Below, in pieces: positions 35,465 through 44,971 of a DNA stretch of 64,000 nucleotides (the first letter of the stretch is position 1; every line of letters starts with the position of its first letter). Origin of the DNA: Prevotellaceae bacterium UBA2738 (GTDB lineage Bacteria > Bacteroidota > Bacteroidia > Bacteroidales > Bacteroidaceae); NCBI GenBank assembly GCA_002353585.1, contig DEJW01000040.1, positions 1 to 64,000 of the forward strand. The letters are read 5' to 3'. The notes under the pieces were generated by a model, which made no database searches, had not been told where the DNA came from, and worked only from the letters and a program-made list of their open reading frames with translations. The translations under genes were made by a program, and so were the position numbers.

Positions 35465-36909
35465 TCTGCACCTCCTTCCTCTGCGTTCTTGGCGGCTTCA
35501 GCAGCTTTCTTGGCAGCTTCACGGCGGGCCCTCATGCGGGCAATCTTCTCTTGAGCAGCCTGAGCTTTCGCCTTACGTGCTGCAGCCTTCTCTTCCTTAG
35601 TCATACTTGCCTCAGCCTTCTTTTCGGCTTCACGTTTTGCACGCTGACGTTCTATCGCAGCCTGGGCATCCTTAGCCTTAGATTTCGCTTTTTTCTTGTT
35701 GCGCTCTATCTTATCACGTAATTCCTGCTGCTTAGCTTCACGTGCATCCTCTTCTGCAAATTTCTTTGCCAGTTTAGGATCTTTTGCTGCCAGAGAATCC
35801 CGACGTGCCTTCTTTATTGCATTTATAGAGTCCCGGTGTGCTTTCTTTATTGCACTGATAGAATCAAGTCGTGCCTGTTTTATAGAGTCCTTACGCATCT
35901 TAGCAAGCTGCTTAGGCGTGTAGTTAGGTACTCTAGCAGGTGCCTGCTCATCAATTGCTCTCTGCTGCTCGCGGTGGCGAACGTCTACGCATGAATCATA
36001 CAACATCTTAAACTCCTGTGATACCACGCGATATATAGAGTCCTGGATATATTTCTGTTCACGTCCACTGAGCCATGCATTATATATGGAGTCTTTCTTC
36101 TCACGGAAATCCATATCGACATCATAACGCCAACGATATTTCTTCTGTATAGGGTAGTTGCCGAAACGATATACCAATGCTACATGAATATCTCTCAACA
36201 TAGGGCCCCACTTACCATCTTCGTGTCCAGTTATAGGATAGCAGTTATTTTCTCTGTCAGCACGGAATTTGTCATATTTGTTATACATAATGCCTGCACT
36301 GAAACCGAACTCCATATCTACTGAATTTCCATTCTGGAAAGCAAGAAATGGTTTTACAAAACCCCATGTAACACCTGCCATGTATGCAGTACCCTGACGA
36401 CCTTCGCCTCCACCCCATAACATAGAATATTTAGAGTAGGTTACGTATCCTCCGCGATAGAAAACCCAATTAGGGTGGCTTGGCATCATATTACGGCATG
36501 ACCACAATTTGTCAATCCAGTGACGATGAGGTGCCAGATAACCTGTCGGTGTACATTTACGTTCGCGCCAATACACACGTCCTTCGAGCGTAGCCTCAAA
36601 GAGATTAAACACAATACCTCTGACATACGTACTGCTTGTCTTAGGGCGATATCTGATATTGGCATTCACCGCCCATCTGTTCCAATTCGTGTTTCTGATA
36701 TCAAATTCAACACCTACGTTAGGCACCAGGAGTCCCCAGTCCACAAGGTTGGTACGCACAGAAATACGCTCTGCCAATGACAGAGTGTCCACCCTTCGAC
36801 TGTTGTCTGCTACCTGTGCCGACGTTGCGAGAGGCATCAGCAGCATGAGCATCAATATCCATTGACACCCAGTAGCCTTTACCATCCCGTTATGCCATTT
36901 AAGTTGCAT
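35461..36909 (-). CDS. DUF3575 barrel with long charged tail
   Basis: This 482-residue protein has a signal peptide ending in ATSAQ. A DUF3575-type outer-membrane domain spans about 45-260 (RTNLVDWGLLVPNVGVEFD, WAVNANIRYRP, GVTWGFVKPFLAF). The last 160 residues are a highly charged, Lys/Ala/Glu-rich helix with repeated DSI(S/N)AIKKA(H/R)RDS motifs, likely a long coiled coil in the periplasm. Such a tail is not part of the normal DUF3575 domain. It is the first gene of the ten-gene block. Confidence 0.8.
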   Translation of the reverse strand: MQLKWHNGMVKATGCQWILMLMLLMPLATSAQVADNSRRVDTLSLAERISVRTNLVDWGLLVPNVGVEFDIRNTNWNRWAVNANIRYRPKTSSTYVRGIVFNLFEATLEGRVYWRERKCTPTGYLAPHRHWIDKLWSCRNMMPSHPNWVFYRGGYVTYSKYSMLWGGGEGRQGTAYMAGVTWGFVKPFLAFQNGNSVDMEFGFSAGIMYNKYDKFRADRENNCYPITGHEDGKWGPMLRDIHVALVYRFGNYPIQKKYRWRYDVDMDFREKKDSIYNAWLSGREQKYIQDSIYRVVSQEFKMLYDSCVDVRHREQQRAIDEQAPARVPNYTPKQLAKMRKDSIKQARLDSISAIKKAHRDSINAIKKARRDSLAAKDPKLAKKFAEEDAREAKQQELRDKIERNKKKAKSKAKDAQAAIERQRAKREAEKKAEASMTKEEKAAARKAKAQAAQEKIARMRARREAAKKAAEAAKNAEEGGAE

Positions 36910-37023
36910 ATATATATAAATAATGTATGATTACTCTTAATCAGCAGTAGTTAATAAACTTCCGTGTATTCTATTGTAATAAAAAGGTAGTAGTAAGAAA
37001 TACACTTTTTGCAAATTTGGGTA

Positions 37024-37031
37024 CAAAATTA
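37024..37031 (-). promoter_or_regulatory. Candidate promoter of the fimbrial block
   Basis: TAATTTTG on the minus strand, 115 bases before the first gene of the block, fits TAnnTTTG. No well-spaced minus-33 TTTG is visible. It is the only good box in the 246-base gap for this strand. Confidence 0.45.
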
Positions 37032-37105
37032 CTAAAAATGATTTACAAAACTTAGCGTCATGCATTAAAGTATGTTAATTGGTATTAAAACTATTAAGAA
37101 TTTAG

Positions 37106-37113
37106 TACTTTTG
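37106..37113 (+). promoter_or_regulatory. Minus-7 box of rodA
   Basis: TACTTTTG fits TAnnTTTG, 42 bases before the rodA ATG. It is divergent from the fimbrial block. Confidence 0.65.
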
Positions 37114-37155
37114 CAATGTCTAAAGTAGCAAGACATCTATTTTTCCGGCATAATA

Positions 37156-38631
37156 ATGAAAGAATCAACCTCGATAATAAAATCTATAGACTGGATAACG
37201 ATAGCCCTTTATCTCACATTGCTTACCTTTGGTTGGATAAGTGTGTGCGGAGCCAGTTATACGTATGGTGATACTGACATCTTTTCACTTGATTCACGCT
37301 CTGGCATGCAGATAGTATGGATAGCCACGAGTATTGTCTTGGGGTTTGTTATATTGCTGCTTGACGACCGCATATACGATACCTTTGCCTATGCTATGTA
37401 CGGTTTTATGCTACTGGTACTATTCCTAACCATATTCAATCCACATGAAATAAAGGGTTCAAGGTCATGGATAGTAATGGGACCTTTACGCATACAACCA
37501 GCAGAGTTTGCAAAATTTGCTACAGCATTGGCAGTAGCCAAATACATGTCGGCACAAGACTTTTTTATCAACAACTGGCGCCATCTTATCAAAGCTATCG
37601 TGATGATTGTAATGCCAATGTTACTCATCGTAATGCAAAAGGAGACAGGTTCTGCACTCGTTTATGCATCGTTTTTTCTTATGCTCTATCGCGAGGGCAT
37701 GACTGGTAGTTTCCTTTTCACTGCTGTAGCAATGGTGTTCTATTTTATCATAGGCATACGATATGCTGATCCCACTATTCTACACACTCCTACCCACATA
37801 GGTCCGTTTGTGGTGTTTTTCTTTATACATCTGTTCACGGCTGGACTTACGCTGGTTTATTGCAAAGTAAAGAAGGAGGCATACATAATAATCGGAGCAT
37901 CCACGTTAGTCACTGTGCTTGCCCTACTCTTCTCTGAGTTTGTTATCAGGTTCAATGTTGTGTGGGTGCAATTCATAGCTACCATAATCATTGTGGGCTA
38001 TCTTTTCTATCTCAGTTTCGAAAAACAGATAAAAGAGTATTTCTTTATAGCACTCTTTGCCATCGGTTCTATGGCGTTTTTCTATTCTGCTTCTTTTGTG
38101 CTCAACAACATCATGGAACCTCATCAGCGTGTGCGTATCAACGTATTGTTGGGATTAGAGGAAGACCTTGCTGGTGCTGGTTATAATGTGCACCAGAGTG
38201 AGATTGCCATAGGTTCTGGTGGACTGACAGGTAAAGGTTTTCTTAATGGCACACAGACAAAGTTGAAGTTTGTACCAGAACAAGATACCGATTTCATTTT
38301 CTGCACTGTAGGCGAAGAGGAAGGTTTCCTTGGTTCGTCAGCAGTGCTTATTCTATTCATGCTGCTTATATGGCGACTAATATATGTGGCCGAACGACAA
38401 ATATACAAGTTCGGACGCATATATGGCTATTGTGTGCTGAGTGTTTTCCTCTTCCACGTCTTCATCAATATAGGTATGGTACTCGGTCTTACCCCCGTAA
38501 TCGGCATTCCTCTGCCCTTCTTCAGTTATGGAGGTTCTTCATTGTGGGGATTCACCATCCTACTCTTCATTTTTTTGCGTATCGATGCCAGCCGTAACCT
38601 GCGTCGTGGAAACTCACCTCAGCAAATATGA
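37156..38631 (+). CDS. rodA: Rod shape-determining glycosyltransferase RodA
   Basis: This 491-residue SEDS protein has about ten or more membrane helices. It polymerises glycan strands with a class B PBP during elongation. IKGSRSWIVMGPLRIQPAEFAKFA near residue 100, and GLTPVIGIPLPFFSYGGSS near 455, are SEDS/RodA signatures. It is longer than E. coli RodA because of extra loops in the middle, as is common in Bacteroidales. The usual mre/mrdA partners are not adjacent; it is flanked by the fimbrial block and dnaE. Confidence 0.93.
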   Translation: MKESTSIIKSIDWITIALYLTLLTFGWISVCGASYTYGDTDIFSLDSRSGMQIVWIATSIVLGFVILLLDDRIYDTFAYAMYGFMLLVLFLTIFNPHEIKGSRSWIVMGPLRIQPAEFAKFATALAVAKYMSAQDFFINNWRHLIKAIVMIVMPMLLIVMQKETGSALVYASFFLMLYREGMTGSFLFTAVAMVFYFIIGIRYADPTILHTPTHIGPFVVFFFIHLFTAGLTLVYCKVKKEAYIIIGASTLVTVLALLFSEFVIRFNVVWVQFIATIIIVGYLFYLSFEKQIKEYFFIALFAIGSMAFFYSASFVLNNIMEPHQRVRINVLLGLEEDLAGAGYNVHQSEIAIGSGGLTGKGFLNGTQTKLKFVPEQDTDFIFCTVGEEEGFLGSSAVLILFMLLIWRLIYVAERQIYKFGRIYGYCVLSVFLFHVFINIGMVLGLTPVIGIPLPFFSYGGSSLWGFTILLFIFLRIDASRNLRRGNSPQQI

Positions 38632-38653
38632 TTTTACCGATTAAATGGTAAAA
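38632..38653. terminator. Weak hairpin between convergent genes
   Basis: TTTTACC and GGTAAAA form a seven-pair, AT-rich stem with an eight-base loop between the rodA and dnaE ends. It gives a T run only for dnaE on the minus strand. Confidence 0.4.
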
Positions 38654-38659
38654 AAACTA

Positions 38660-41600
38660 CTACATTGTTATACTCAACCCTTCGTGTGATTTCACGTAGT
38701 CAACGAGTTGACGATTAACTTTCACTCCAGGTAAACCCGACACCAGATTAACAGGCATGGTGCTCAAACTATTATCTCTTATTGAGAAGAATAGTTTTGT
38801 CTTGCCTGGTGTCTCAGATATAATGGTGGCAAGGTCAGAGAGGACATTCTCTGTCATTGCCTCTTCGTCTTCTAAATTAGATTCAGTGGTAAGGCAATCC
38901 ATATCAATGTGCACAGTGAGGCTTTCCATGAACTTTTCTGACACATCCTGAAGAAAATCCACACTCTGTATCTTCAGATCATAAATGCCACTACCCTTCT
39001 GGAAACGCTCCTGACTTTTCATTTTCACATAAACCGAGCACCCATTTTGGAACATACCCTGCCAACGTGCCCAGTCCTCGCCAAACATTGCCAACTCTCC
39101 TACGCCTTCAAAGTCTTCAATAGAGACAACTCCCATCGGTTTGCCCGTCTTCGTGTATCGTGAATTAACATTTGTCACTATACCACCTACGGTTAGGGTG
39201 TCTTTCTTGGCAAGCTCAGCCCTATCAGCATCCTTCCCTATTTCTGAGCACTTGGTATTACACATGCATTCCAAGACTACCGCAAACTCATCCAACGGAT
39301 GGGCTGACAGATAAATACCTACAAGCTCACGCTCACGATTGAGTTTCTCTATCGCACTCCAAGGCACCAAAGGGTCTGGTTTCGGTCTGTTTATCTCCAC
39401 ACTGTCAAAATCACCAAACAGAGAGTTTACAGCTAAAGATTTTGCCGACTGATACTGCTGGGCATAGTTTGAAAGCATATCAATAAACTGGGAATATTTG
39501 CCAGCAGGTGACACATATTGCTCGCGAGCAATACCAAAATTGTCCAAAGCGCCAGAAAGTGCAAGGCATTCCAATGCCTTTTTATTCATTGCAGAGGCTG
39601 GGACACGCTCCAATAAGTCATATATATCACGGAAAGGACCGTTTTCTTCACGCTCTTTTATTATAGCTAACGTAGCAGCTTCACTCATTCCCTTGATGGC
39701 TGACAGACCGAATCGTATCTCACCTTTCTTATTTACACCAAAGTTAGTATATGATTCATTAACATCTGGGCCAAGAGTGGGTATGCCTAATGCCTTGCAT
39801 TCGTCCATCAGTTTTGTGATTTCCTTGATATCCGAACGGCGTCGCGTCAGCAGGGCAGCCATAAACTCGGCAGGATAGTGAGCCTTGAGATAAGCCGTCT
39901 GATAAGCCACCCATGAATAACATGCAGCATGAGACTTATTGAAGGCATAGGAAGCAAACTTCTCCCAGTCTGCCCATATCTTTTCCAATACCTTCTCATC
40001 GTGACCATTCTTCTTGCCACCCTCAATAAATTTCGGTTTCATCGCATCTACGATGTCCTTTTTCTTCTTACCCATCGCCTTACGCAAGGCATCACTCTCA
40101 CCACGCGTGAAGTTGGCAAGTTGTCGAGACAATAGCATCACCTGCTCCTGATATACGGTAATGCCATAGGTGTCCTTCAAATACTTTTCGGTAATGTCTA
40201 TATCATAGGTAATAGGTTCCCTACCATTCTTACGCGCAATGAACGATGGAATATAATCCATCGGTCCTGGACGATAGAGGGCATTCATTGCTATGAGATC
40301 CTCAAACACTGTAGGATGCAGTTCGCGAAGGTATTTCTGCATACCAGCACTCTCAAACTGGAATGTGCCTATGGTCTGTCCTCGCTGGTATAACTGGTAT
40401 GTCAGTTCATCGTCAATAGGTATGTTGTCAAGATCAACATCAATTCCTCGTGTCAGTTTGACATTCTTCACCGCCTCTTTCTGCTCCGATAGCGTCTTCA
40501 GTCCGAGGAAGTCCATCTTTATCAGTCCTGTTGACTCAATAACATGTCCGTCATACTGCGTTACAGCAGTCTTTGTATCTGGAAAATCAGGGTCGTCGGC
40601 TGTTGACACAGGTACATGGTCACTGATAGGGTCACGACAAATAATAAAACCACATGCATGGATACCAGTATTGCGAATGGTACCCTCAAGCATCTTGGCA
40701 TACTTGATAGTGTTAGACTCATTCTGGTTTACCGATGCCTCAGCCTGTTGTAGCTCTGGTGTTACCTTTATATAATTGGCAAGTTTAGGTTTCATACCGT
40801 CAGGCAAACGCTCTGGCATAGCCTTACACCACGCATTGACCACAGACAATGGAACCTTTTCTACTCTGCCTACATCCTTAATGGCATTCTTTGCAGCCAT
40901 CGTACCGTATGTTATGATATGGGCACAGTTCTCGTGACCATATTTATCCATTACCCACTGCAACACTTTGCCTCTGCCGTCATCATCAAAGTCTGTATCA
41001 ATATCGGGGAGAGAGATACGATCTGGATTTAGGAAACGTTCGAACAGCAAATCGTATTTCAAAGGGTCGAGTTTGGTAATGCCCAAACAGTAAGCCACCA
41101 CCGAACCTGCAGCACTACCACGACCTGGACCTACCCACACGCCTAATTCCTTTCGAGCACTATTTATAAAGTCTTGCACTATGAGGAAGTAACCTGGGAA
41201 ACCCATCGTCTTCATGATATGGAGTTCAAAACGCACACGATCATCTACTTCCTTACTTATACCATTTTCTGTTGCCCATGCAGATAGTTCATCTGGTTGC
41301 AGAGGAGCATCTACCGTCACTTCCTTCTTACCATATATGCGAGCAGCACCTTCATAGGCAAGCTTTCCAAGATAGTCTGCCTCAAACTTTATGCGGTACA
41401 ATTTATCATAGCCACCAAGTTTCTTTATCTTCTTTTTAGCATCTTCCTCTGGCAACTGATTATTACCAAACTCGTCTGATGTGAACTCCTTGTAGAGGTC
41501 ATCCTCACTAAAGCGTGTGCGCCATTGTTCTTCCGTTCCAAATTCCGATGGAATGGGGAAAAATGGCATTATAGGGTCTGATTCTAAGTCGTAAGTCTCC

Positions 41601-42475
41601 ACCTTATCAAGAATCTCAAGAGTATTCTCAAGAGCTTCTGGGATGTCGGCAAACACTTCATTCATCTCTGCCTGACTCTTAAACCACTCCTGTTTGGTAT
41701 AGAGCATACGCTGAGGGTCGTCAAGATCCTTGCCCGTTCCCAAACAGAGCAGGTGATCATGTGCTTCTGCAGCATCCTTATCTATAAAATGGCAGTCGTT
41801 GGTACATATGAGTTTTATGCCGTATTCTTTAGCAAATTCTATCAGCACACGATTTACCTGTTGCTGCATCGGAAAAGTTTCACGATTAGCACGCAGATTA
41901 GGGTCTTTCACCTCATGTCGCTGCAGCTCTAAGTAAAAATCCTCACCCCACAAATTCTTGTGCCATTCCACAGCCTTCCTTGCCCCCTCTATGTCACCAG
42001 CAAGAATCAACTTTGGTATCTCTCCACCTATGCACGCGGAACATACGATAAGGTCTTCATGAAATTTCTCAAGATCCTCGTGGTCAGTGCGTGGTCTGCC
42101 ATAGAAACCTTCCACCCACGACCTCGATACCAATCTTATGAGGTTCCGGTAGCCGTTGAGGTTCTTAGCAAGCACTATGAGGTGCCAACCGCCACGGTCT
42201 ATCTTATCGTCCATGCGCTTCATGCCTCTACGTGCCACATACATCTCACATCCAAAGATTGGTTTGAATGGCTCTTTACCTTCCTTCTTGAGTTGCTTGT
42301 TTATTTTGTTACACTCATCAAAAAGGTCCTTAACACCAAACATGTTTCCGTGGTCAGTGATAGCCATGCCTCGCATACCATCAGCTACGGCATGCTGAAC
42401 CAAATCGGCAACTTTGCTCTGACCATCGAGCAGCGAATAATGTGTGTGGGTGTGTAGATGTATAAAATTGTGCAT
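38660..42475 (-). CDS. dnaE: DNA polymerase III alpha subunit
   Basis: This 1271-residue replicative polymerase shows, in order, a PHP domain (FIHLHTHTHYSLLDG at the start), GRGSAAGSVVAYCLGI and the catalytic DIDTDFDDDGRG. Palm and finger segments (TYGTMAAKNAIKDV, NALYRPGPMDYIPSFIARK) and an HhH region follow, then an OB fold near 1040-1130 (LTVGGIVTNVNSRYTKTGKPMGVVSIED). The length is normal for the DnaE1 type. It is convergent with rodA and divergent from psd, and seems to be alone in its transcript. Confidence 0.97.
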   Translation of the reverse strand: MHNFIHLHTHTHYSLLDGQSKVADLVQHAVADGMRGMAITDHGNMFGVKDLFDECNKINKQLKKEGKEPFKPIFGCEMYVARRGMKRMDDKIDRGGWHLIVLAKNLNGYRNLIRLVSRSWVEGFYGRPRTDHEDLEKFHEDLIVCSACIGGEIPKLILAGDIEGARKAVEWHKNLWGEDFYLELQRHEVKDPNLRANRETFPMQQQVNRVLIEFAKEYGIKLICTNDCHFIDKDAAEAHDHLLCLGTGKDLDDPQRMLYTKQEWFKSQAEMNEVFADIPEALENTLEILDKVETYDLESDPIMPFFPIPSEFGTEEQWRTRFSEDDLYKEFTSDEFGNNQLPEEDAKKKIKKLGGYDKLYRIKFEADYLGKLAYEGAARIYGKKEVTVDAPLQPDELSAWATENGISKEVDDRVRFELHIMKTMGFPGYFLIVQDFINSARKELGVWVGPGRGSAAGSVVAYCLGITKLDPLKYDLLFERFLNPDRISLPDIDTDFDDDGRGKVLQWVMDKYGHENCAHIITYGTMAAKNAIKDVGRVEKVPLSVVNAWCKAMPERLPDGMKPKLANYIKVTPELQQAEASVNQNESNTIKYAKMLEGTIRNTGIHACGFIICRDPISDHVPVSTADDPDFPDTKTAVTQYDGHVIESTGLIKMDFLGLKTLSEQKEAVKNVKLTRGIDVDLDNIPIDDELTYQLYQRGQTIGTFQFESAGMQKYLRELHPTVFEDLIAMNALYRPGPMDYIPSFIARKNGREPITYDIDITEKYLKDTYGITVYQEQVMLLSRQLANFTRGESDALRKAMGKKKKDIVDAMKPKFIEGGKKNGHDEKVLEKIWADWEKFASYAFNKSHAACYSWVAYQTAYLKAHYPAEFMAALLTRRRSDIKEITKLMDECKALGIPTLGPDVNESYTNFGVNKKGEIRFGLSAIKGMSEAATLAIIKEREENGPFRDIYDLLERVPASAMNKKALECLALSGALDNFGIAREQYVSPAGKYSQFIDMLSNYAQQYQSAKSLAVNSLFGDFDSVEINRPKPDPLVPWSAIEKLNRERELVGIYLSAHPLDEFAVVLECMCNTKCSEIGKDADRAELAKKDTLTVGGIVTNVNSRYTKTGKPMGVVSIEDFEGVGELAMFGEDWARWQGMFQNGCSVYVKMKSQERFQKGSGIYDLKIQSVDFLQDVSEKFMESLTVHIDMDCLTTESNLEDEEAMTENVLSDLATIISETPGKTKLFFSIRDNSLSTMPVNLVSGLPGVKVNRQLVDYVKSHEGLSITM

Positions 42476-42561
42476 AGTGACTGCGAAGTTAATAAAATTT
42501 ATCTACAAAGTCACTTTACGTTTCGTTTTTCAAGCCTTTTTTTACATATTTATATTATTTA

Positions 42562-42593
42562 TTTGCACAATTCGAACTTTTTACTTAACTTTG
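42562..42593 (+). promoter_or_regulatory. Promoter of the psd operon
   Basis: TTTG (42562-42565), 20 bases, then TAACTTTG (42586-42593) is an ideal Bacteroidetes promoter, 73 bases before the psd ATG. Confidence 0.8.
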
Positions 42594-42666
42594 CATGGAA
42601 TAAAAGCACTACTATAGTTGCTAATTTTTTACCTTTTACACTAAAACGATTACACCGTAATTTCCC

Positions 42667-43377
42667 ATGGGCGAGAAAATACAGAAACTGAAAAAAATAA
42701 AAAAGATAAAGAAAATTCGCATACACCGCGAGGGTACTGACACACTCATATACAGTGCCATGGTGCTCATTGCTGTTGGTGTTATATTGTGGCGCTCATT
42801 TGATAGCCACATTCCGTTCTATGCGTTTGCTGTTGTCTTCGGTATTTTATGGTGTATTGTACTTAATTTCTTCCGCTGTCCTATCCGCTTTTATGGAACG
42901 GATGATACAGAGAAACTGGTTATTGCTCCTGCCGATGGTCATGTGGTGGTCATAGAAGATGTGGAAGAAACACAGTATTTTCACGAGAAGAGGAAGATGG
43001 TTAGTATCTTCATGAACCTATGGAATGTACATGCTAACTGGTTTCCTGTTGACGGAACGGTAAAGATGGTGAGACACAAGAACGGTAAGTTCCATCGTGC
43101 GTGGCTTCCTAAGGCTGCTGAGGAGAACGAGATGTCTGACATTATAATAACCACCCCTGACGGCATTGACATACTTTGCAGACAGATAGCTGGTGCTATG
43201 GCTCGTCGCATAGTTACATATGCTAAGGAGGGTGACACATGCTACATCGACGAGCACCTCGGCTTCATAAAGTTTGGTTCCAGGGTTGACCTCTACCTGC
43301 CTATTGATACAGAGATAAAAGTGACGATGGGACAGTCCACTACGGGCAACCAGACCGTCATTGGTATTCTTAAGTAA
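42667..43377 (+). CDS. psd: Phosphatidylserine decarboxylase
   Basis: This 236-residue proenzyme makes phosphatidylethanolamine. A basic N-terminus is followed by two membrane stretches (about 25-65). The conserved [12 protein letters not shown] and [15 protein letters not shown] segments are present. GSRVDLYLP near residue 210 is the self-cleavage site, where the serine becomes the pyruvoyl group in the short bacterial type. pssA starts two bases after the stop, so substrate-making and substrate-using enzymes are co-transcribed. Confidence 0.93.
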   Translation: MGEKIQKLKKIKKIKKIRIHREGTDTLIYSAMVLIAVGVILWRSFDSHIPFYAFAVVFGILWCIVLNFFRCPIRFYGTDDTEKLVIAPADGHVVVIEDVEETQYFHEKRKMVSIFMNLWNVHANWFPVDGTVKMVRHKNGKFHRAWLPKAAEENEMSDIIITTPDGIDILCRQIAGAMARRIVTYAKEGDTCYIDEHLGFIKFGSRVDLYLPIDTEIKVTMGQSTTGNQTVIGILK

Positions 43378-43379
43378 AG

Positions 43380-44114
43380 ATGAAAAAACACATTCCTAAT
43401 ACGATAACATGCTGCAACCTCGTATGTGGTTGCATTGCAGTGACATACGCCATCACAGGACAACCTGCGATGGCTTTGCTCTTTATAATTCTTGGTGCTG
43501 TGTTCGATTTCTTCGATGGCATGTCGGCTCGCTTGCTCAACGTGTCGAGTGAGATAGGTAAAGAACTCGACTCGCTGGCTGACGATGTTACTTTTGGTGT
43601 TGCTCCCTCCTGCATCATCTTCTATGAACTGCAGGTGTTAGATAAACCACTTGGGGCATTGGGCAGCCTATTGCCTTACCTTGCCTTCATCGTGGCAGCT
43701 CTTAGTGCTGTGCGACTGGCAAAGTTTAATCTTGATACTCGTCAGACCACATCGTTTATAGGACTCCCCACCCCTGCCAACGCTCTGTTTTGGGGTTCGC
43801 TGATAGTTGGCTTTGGTCCTATTCTGGAACAATACGGATGGTTCTCCCTGATGATTATCATTGGCATATTCTTCAGTTCATGGATACTTGTGGCTGAGGT
43901 GCCTATGTTTGCTTTGAAGTATAAACACTGGGGATTCAAAGGCAATGAGGTGAAATATCTGTTTATCTGCTTCTCTGCATTAGTGCTGATAGCCACTATC
44001 GCCTTAGGCATCATAACAGGTCAGACTAACCTTTGTTATTCTGGATTCTCAATAATAATAGTGGCTTACGTTCTTGTAAGTATCTGGTATGAGCGACGAG
44101 GAATACATGCGTAA
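43380..44114 (+). CDS. pssA: CDP-diacylglycerol-serine O-phosphatidyltransferase
   Basis: This 244-residue integral membrane enzyme makes phosphatidylserine. The CDP-alcohol phosphatidyltransferase motif is complete near residues 45-70: DFFDGMSAR, then GKELDSLAD, giving the DG..AR..G...D...D pattern. Seven to eight hydrophobic helices follow. It forms a psd-pssA phospholipid unit, and its last 26 bases overlap tadA. Confidence 0.94.
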   Translation: MKKHIPNTITCCNLVCGCIAVTYAITGQPAMALLFIILGAVFDFFDGMSARLLNVSSEIGKELDSLADDVTFGVAPSCIIFYELQVLDKPLGALGSLLPYLAFIVAALSAVRLAKFNLDTRQTTSFIGLPTPANALFWGSLIVGFGPILEQYGWFSLMIIIGIFFSSWILVAEVPMFALKYKHWGFKGNEVKYLFICFSALVLIATIALGIITGQTNLCYSGFSIIIVAYVLVSIWYERRGIHA

Positions 44115-44523
44115 AGCCTTGGCTGAGGCAGAACATGCGGCTAATGAGGACGAGATACCCATCGGTGCCATAGTGACGTGTAGAGGACGGATTATAGCAA
44201 GAACGCATAACCTTACGGAAACGCTCAACGATGTCACTGCCCATGCTGAGATGCAAGCTATCACAGCAGCTGCCAATGCTCTTGGGGGCAAATATCTGCA
44301 AGGATGCACCATATATGTTACGGTAGAACCCTGTCCTATGTGTGCTGGAGCCTTAGGATGGTCGCAGATTTCACGCATAGTCTATGGCACTAAAGACGAA
44401 AAACGCGGATATTCCACCTATGCCCCAAAGGTGCTCCACCCCAAGACTGAGGTGACAGATGGCATACTCGAAGAGGAATGTCGCGAACTCATGCAAACCT
44501 TCTTTCAAAACAAAAGGAAATAA
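44089..44523 (+). CDS. tadA: tRNA adenosine-34 deaminase
   Basis: This 144-residue zinc deaminase converts A34 of tRNA-Arg(ACG) to inosine. The catalytic HAEMQA (His and Glu, near residue 50) and PCPMCAGAL (two Cys ligands, near 80) are intact. The N-terminus MSDEEYMRKALAEAEHA fits other TadA proteins, supporting this ATG although it overlaps pssA by 26 bases. A general nucleoside deaminase is the alternative. Confidence 0.88.
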   Translation: MSDEEYMRKALAEAEHAANEDEIPIGAIVTCRGRIIARTHNLTETLNDVTAHAEMQAITAAANALGGKYLQGCTIYVTVEPCPMCAGALGWSQISRIVYGTKDEKRGYSTYAPKVLHPKTEVTDGILEEECRELMQTFFQNKRK

Positions 44524-44969
44524 TGCTAACCTACGTTTACACAAACCTTTGGCTCTTATGGCTCATCATCAGTTTTGTATGTCTGATAGTTGAGCTCAGT
44601 AGTGGCGATTTCTACTTCGTTTGCTTTGCACTCGGAGCACTGGTGTCTATCATCTTTGCTGCGTTTGATGCACCATTCATAGCACAACTGTTGGCATGGG
44701 TCATAGCCTCCGTCTTCTGTCTGGTGTTCGTCAGACCGTCCTTGGTACGCCGACTACACAACAAGAAAGAACGCAAGAGCAATGCCGATGCATTGATAGG
44801 TCGCCAGGCTAAGGTGATAGAGGCTATTCCTGCAGACGGATATGGATATGTGCAGATAGACGGCGACCAATGGCGTGCCGTTTCTATTGGCAACATAGAG
44901 ATTCCTCTCAATGCCACAGTAACGGTGATGGAGAGAAATAGTATAATATTAACCGTAACACCTTTATAA
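44523..44969 (+). CDS. NfeD-family membrane protein
   Basis: This 148-residue protein has two to three membrane helices at the N-terminus (LWLLWLIISFVCLIVELSSGDFYFVCFALGALVS). A cytoplasmic or periplasmic OB fold follows at about 85-148 (ALIGRQAKVIEAIPADGYGYVQIDGDQWRA), typical of short NfeD proteins. The ATG overlaps the tadA stop by one base (TAATG). It sits directly before a stomatin/SPFH gene, the conserved NfeD-SPFH pair that organises membrane microdomains. Confidence 0.88.
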   Translation: MLTYVYTNLWLLWLIISFVCLIVELSSGDFYFVCFALGALVSIIFAAFDAPFIAQLLAWVIASVFCLVFVRPSLVRRLHNKKERKSNADALIGRQAKVIEAIPADGYGYVQIDGDQWRAVSIGNIEIPLNATVTVMERNSIILTVTPL

Positions 44970-44971
44970 TT

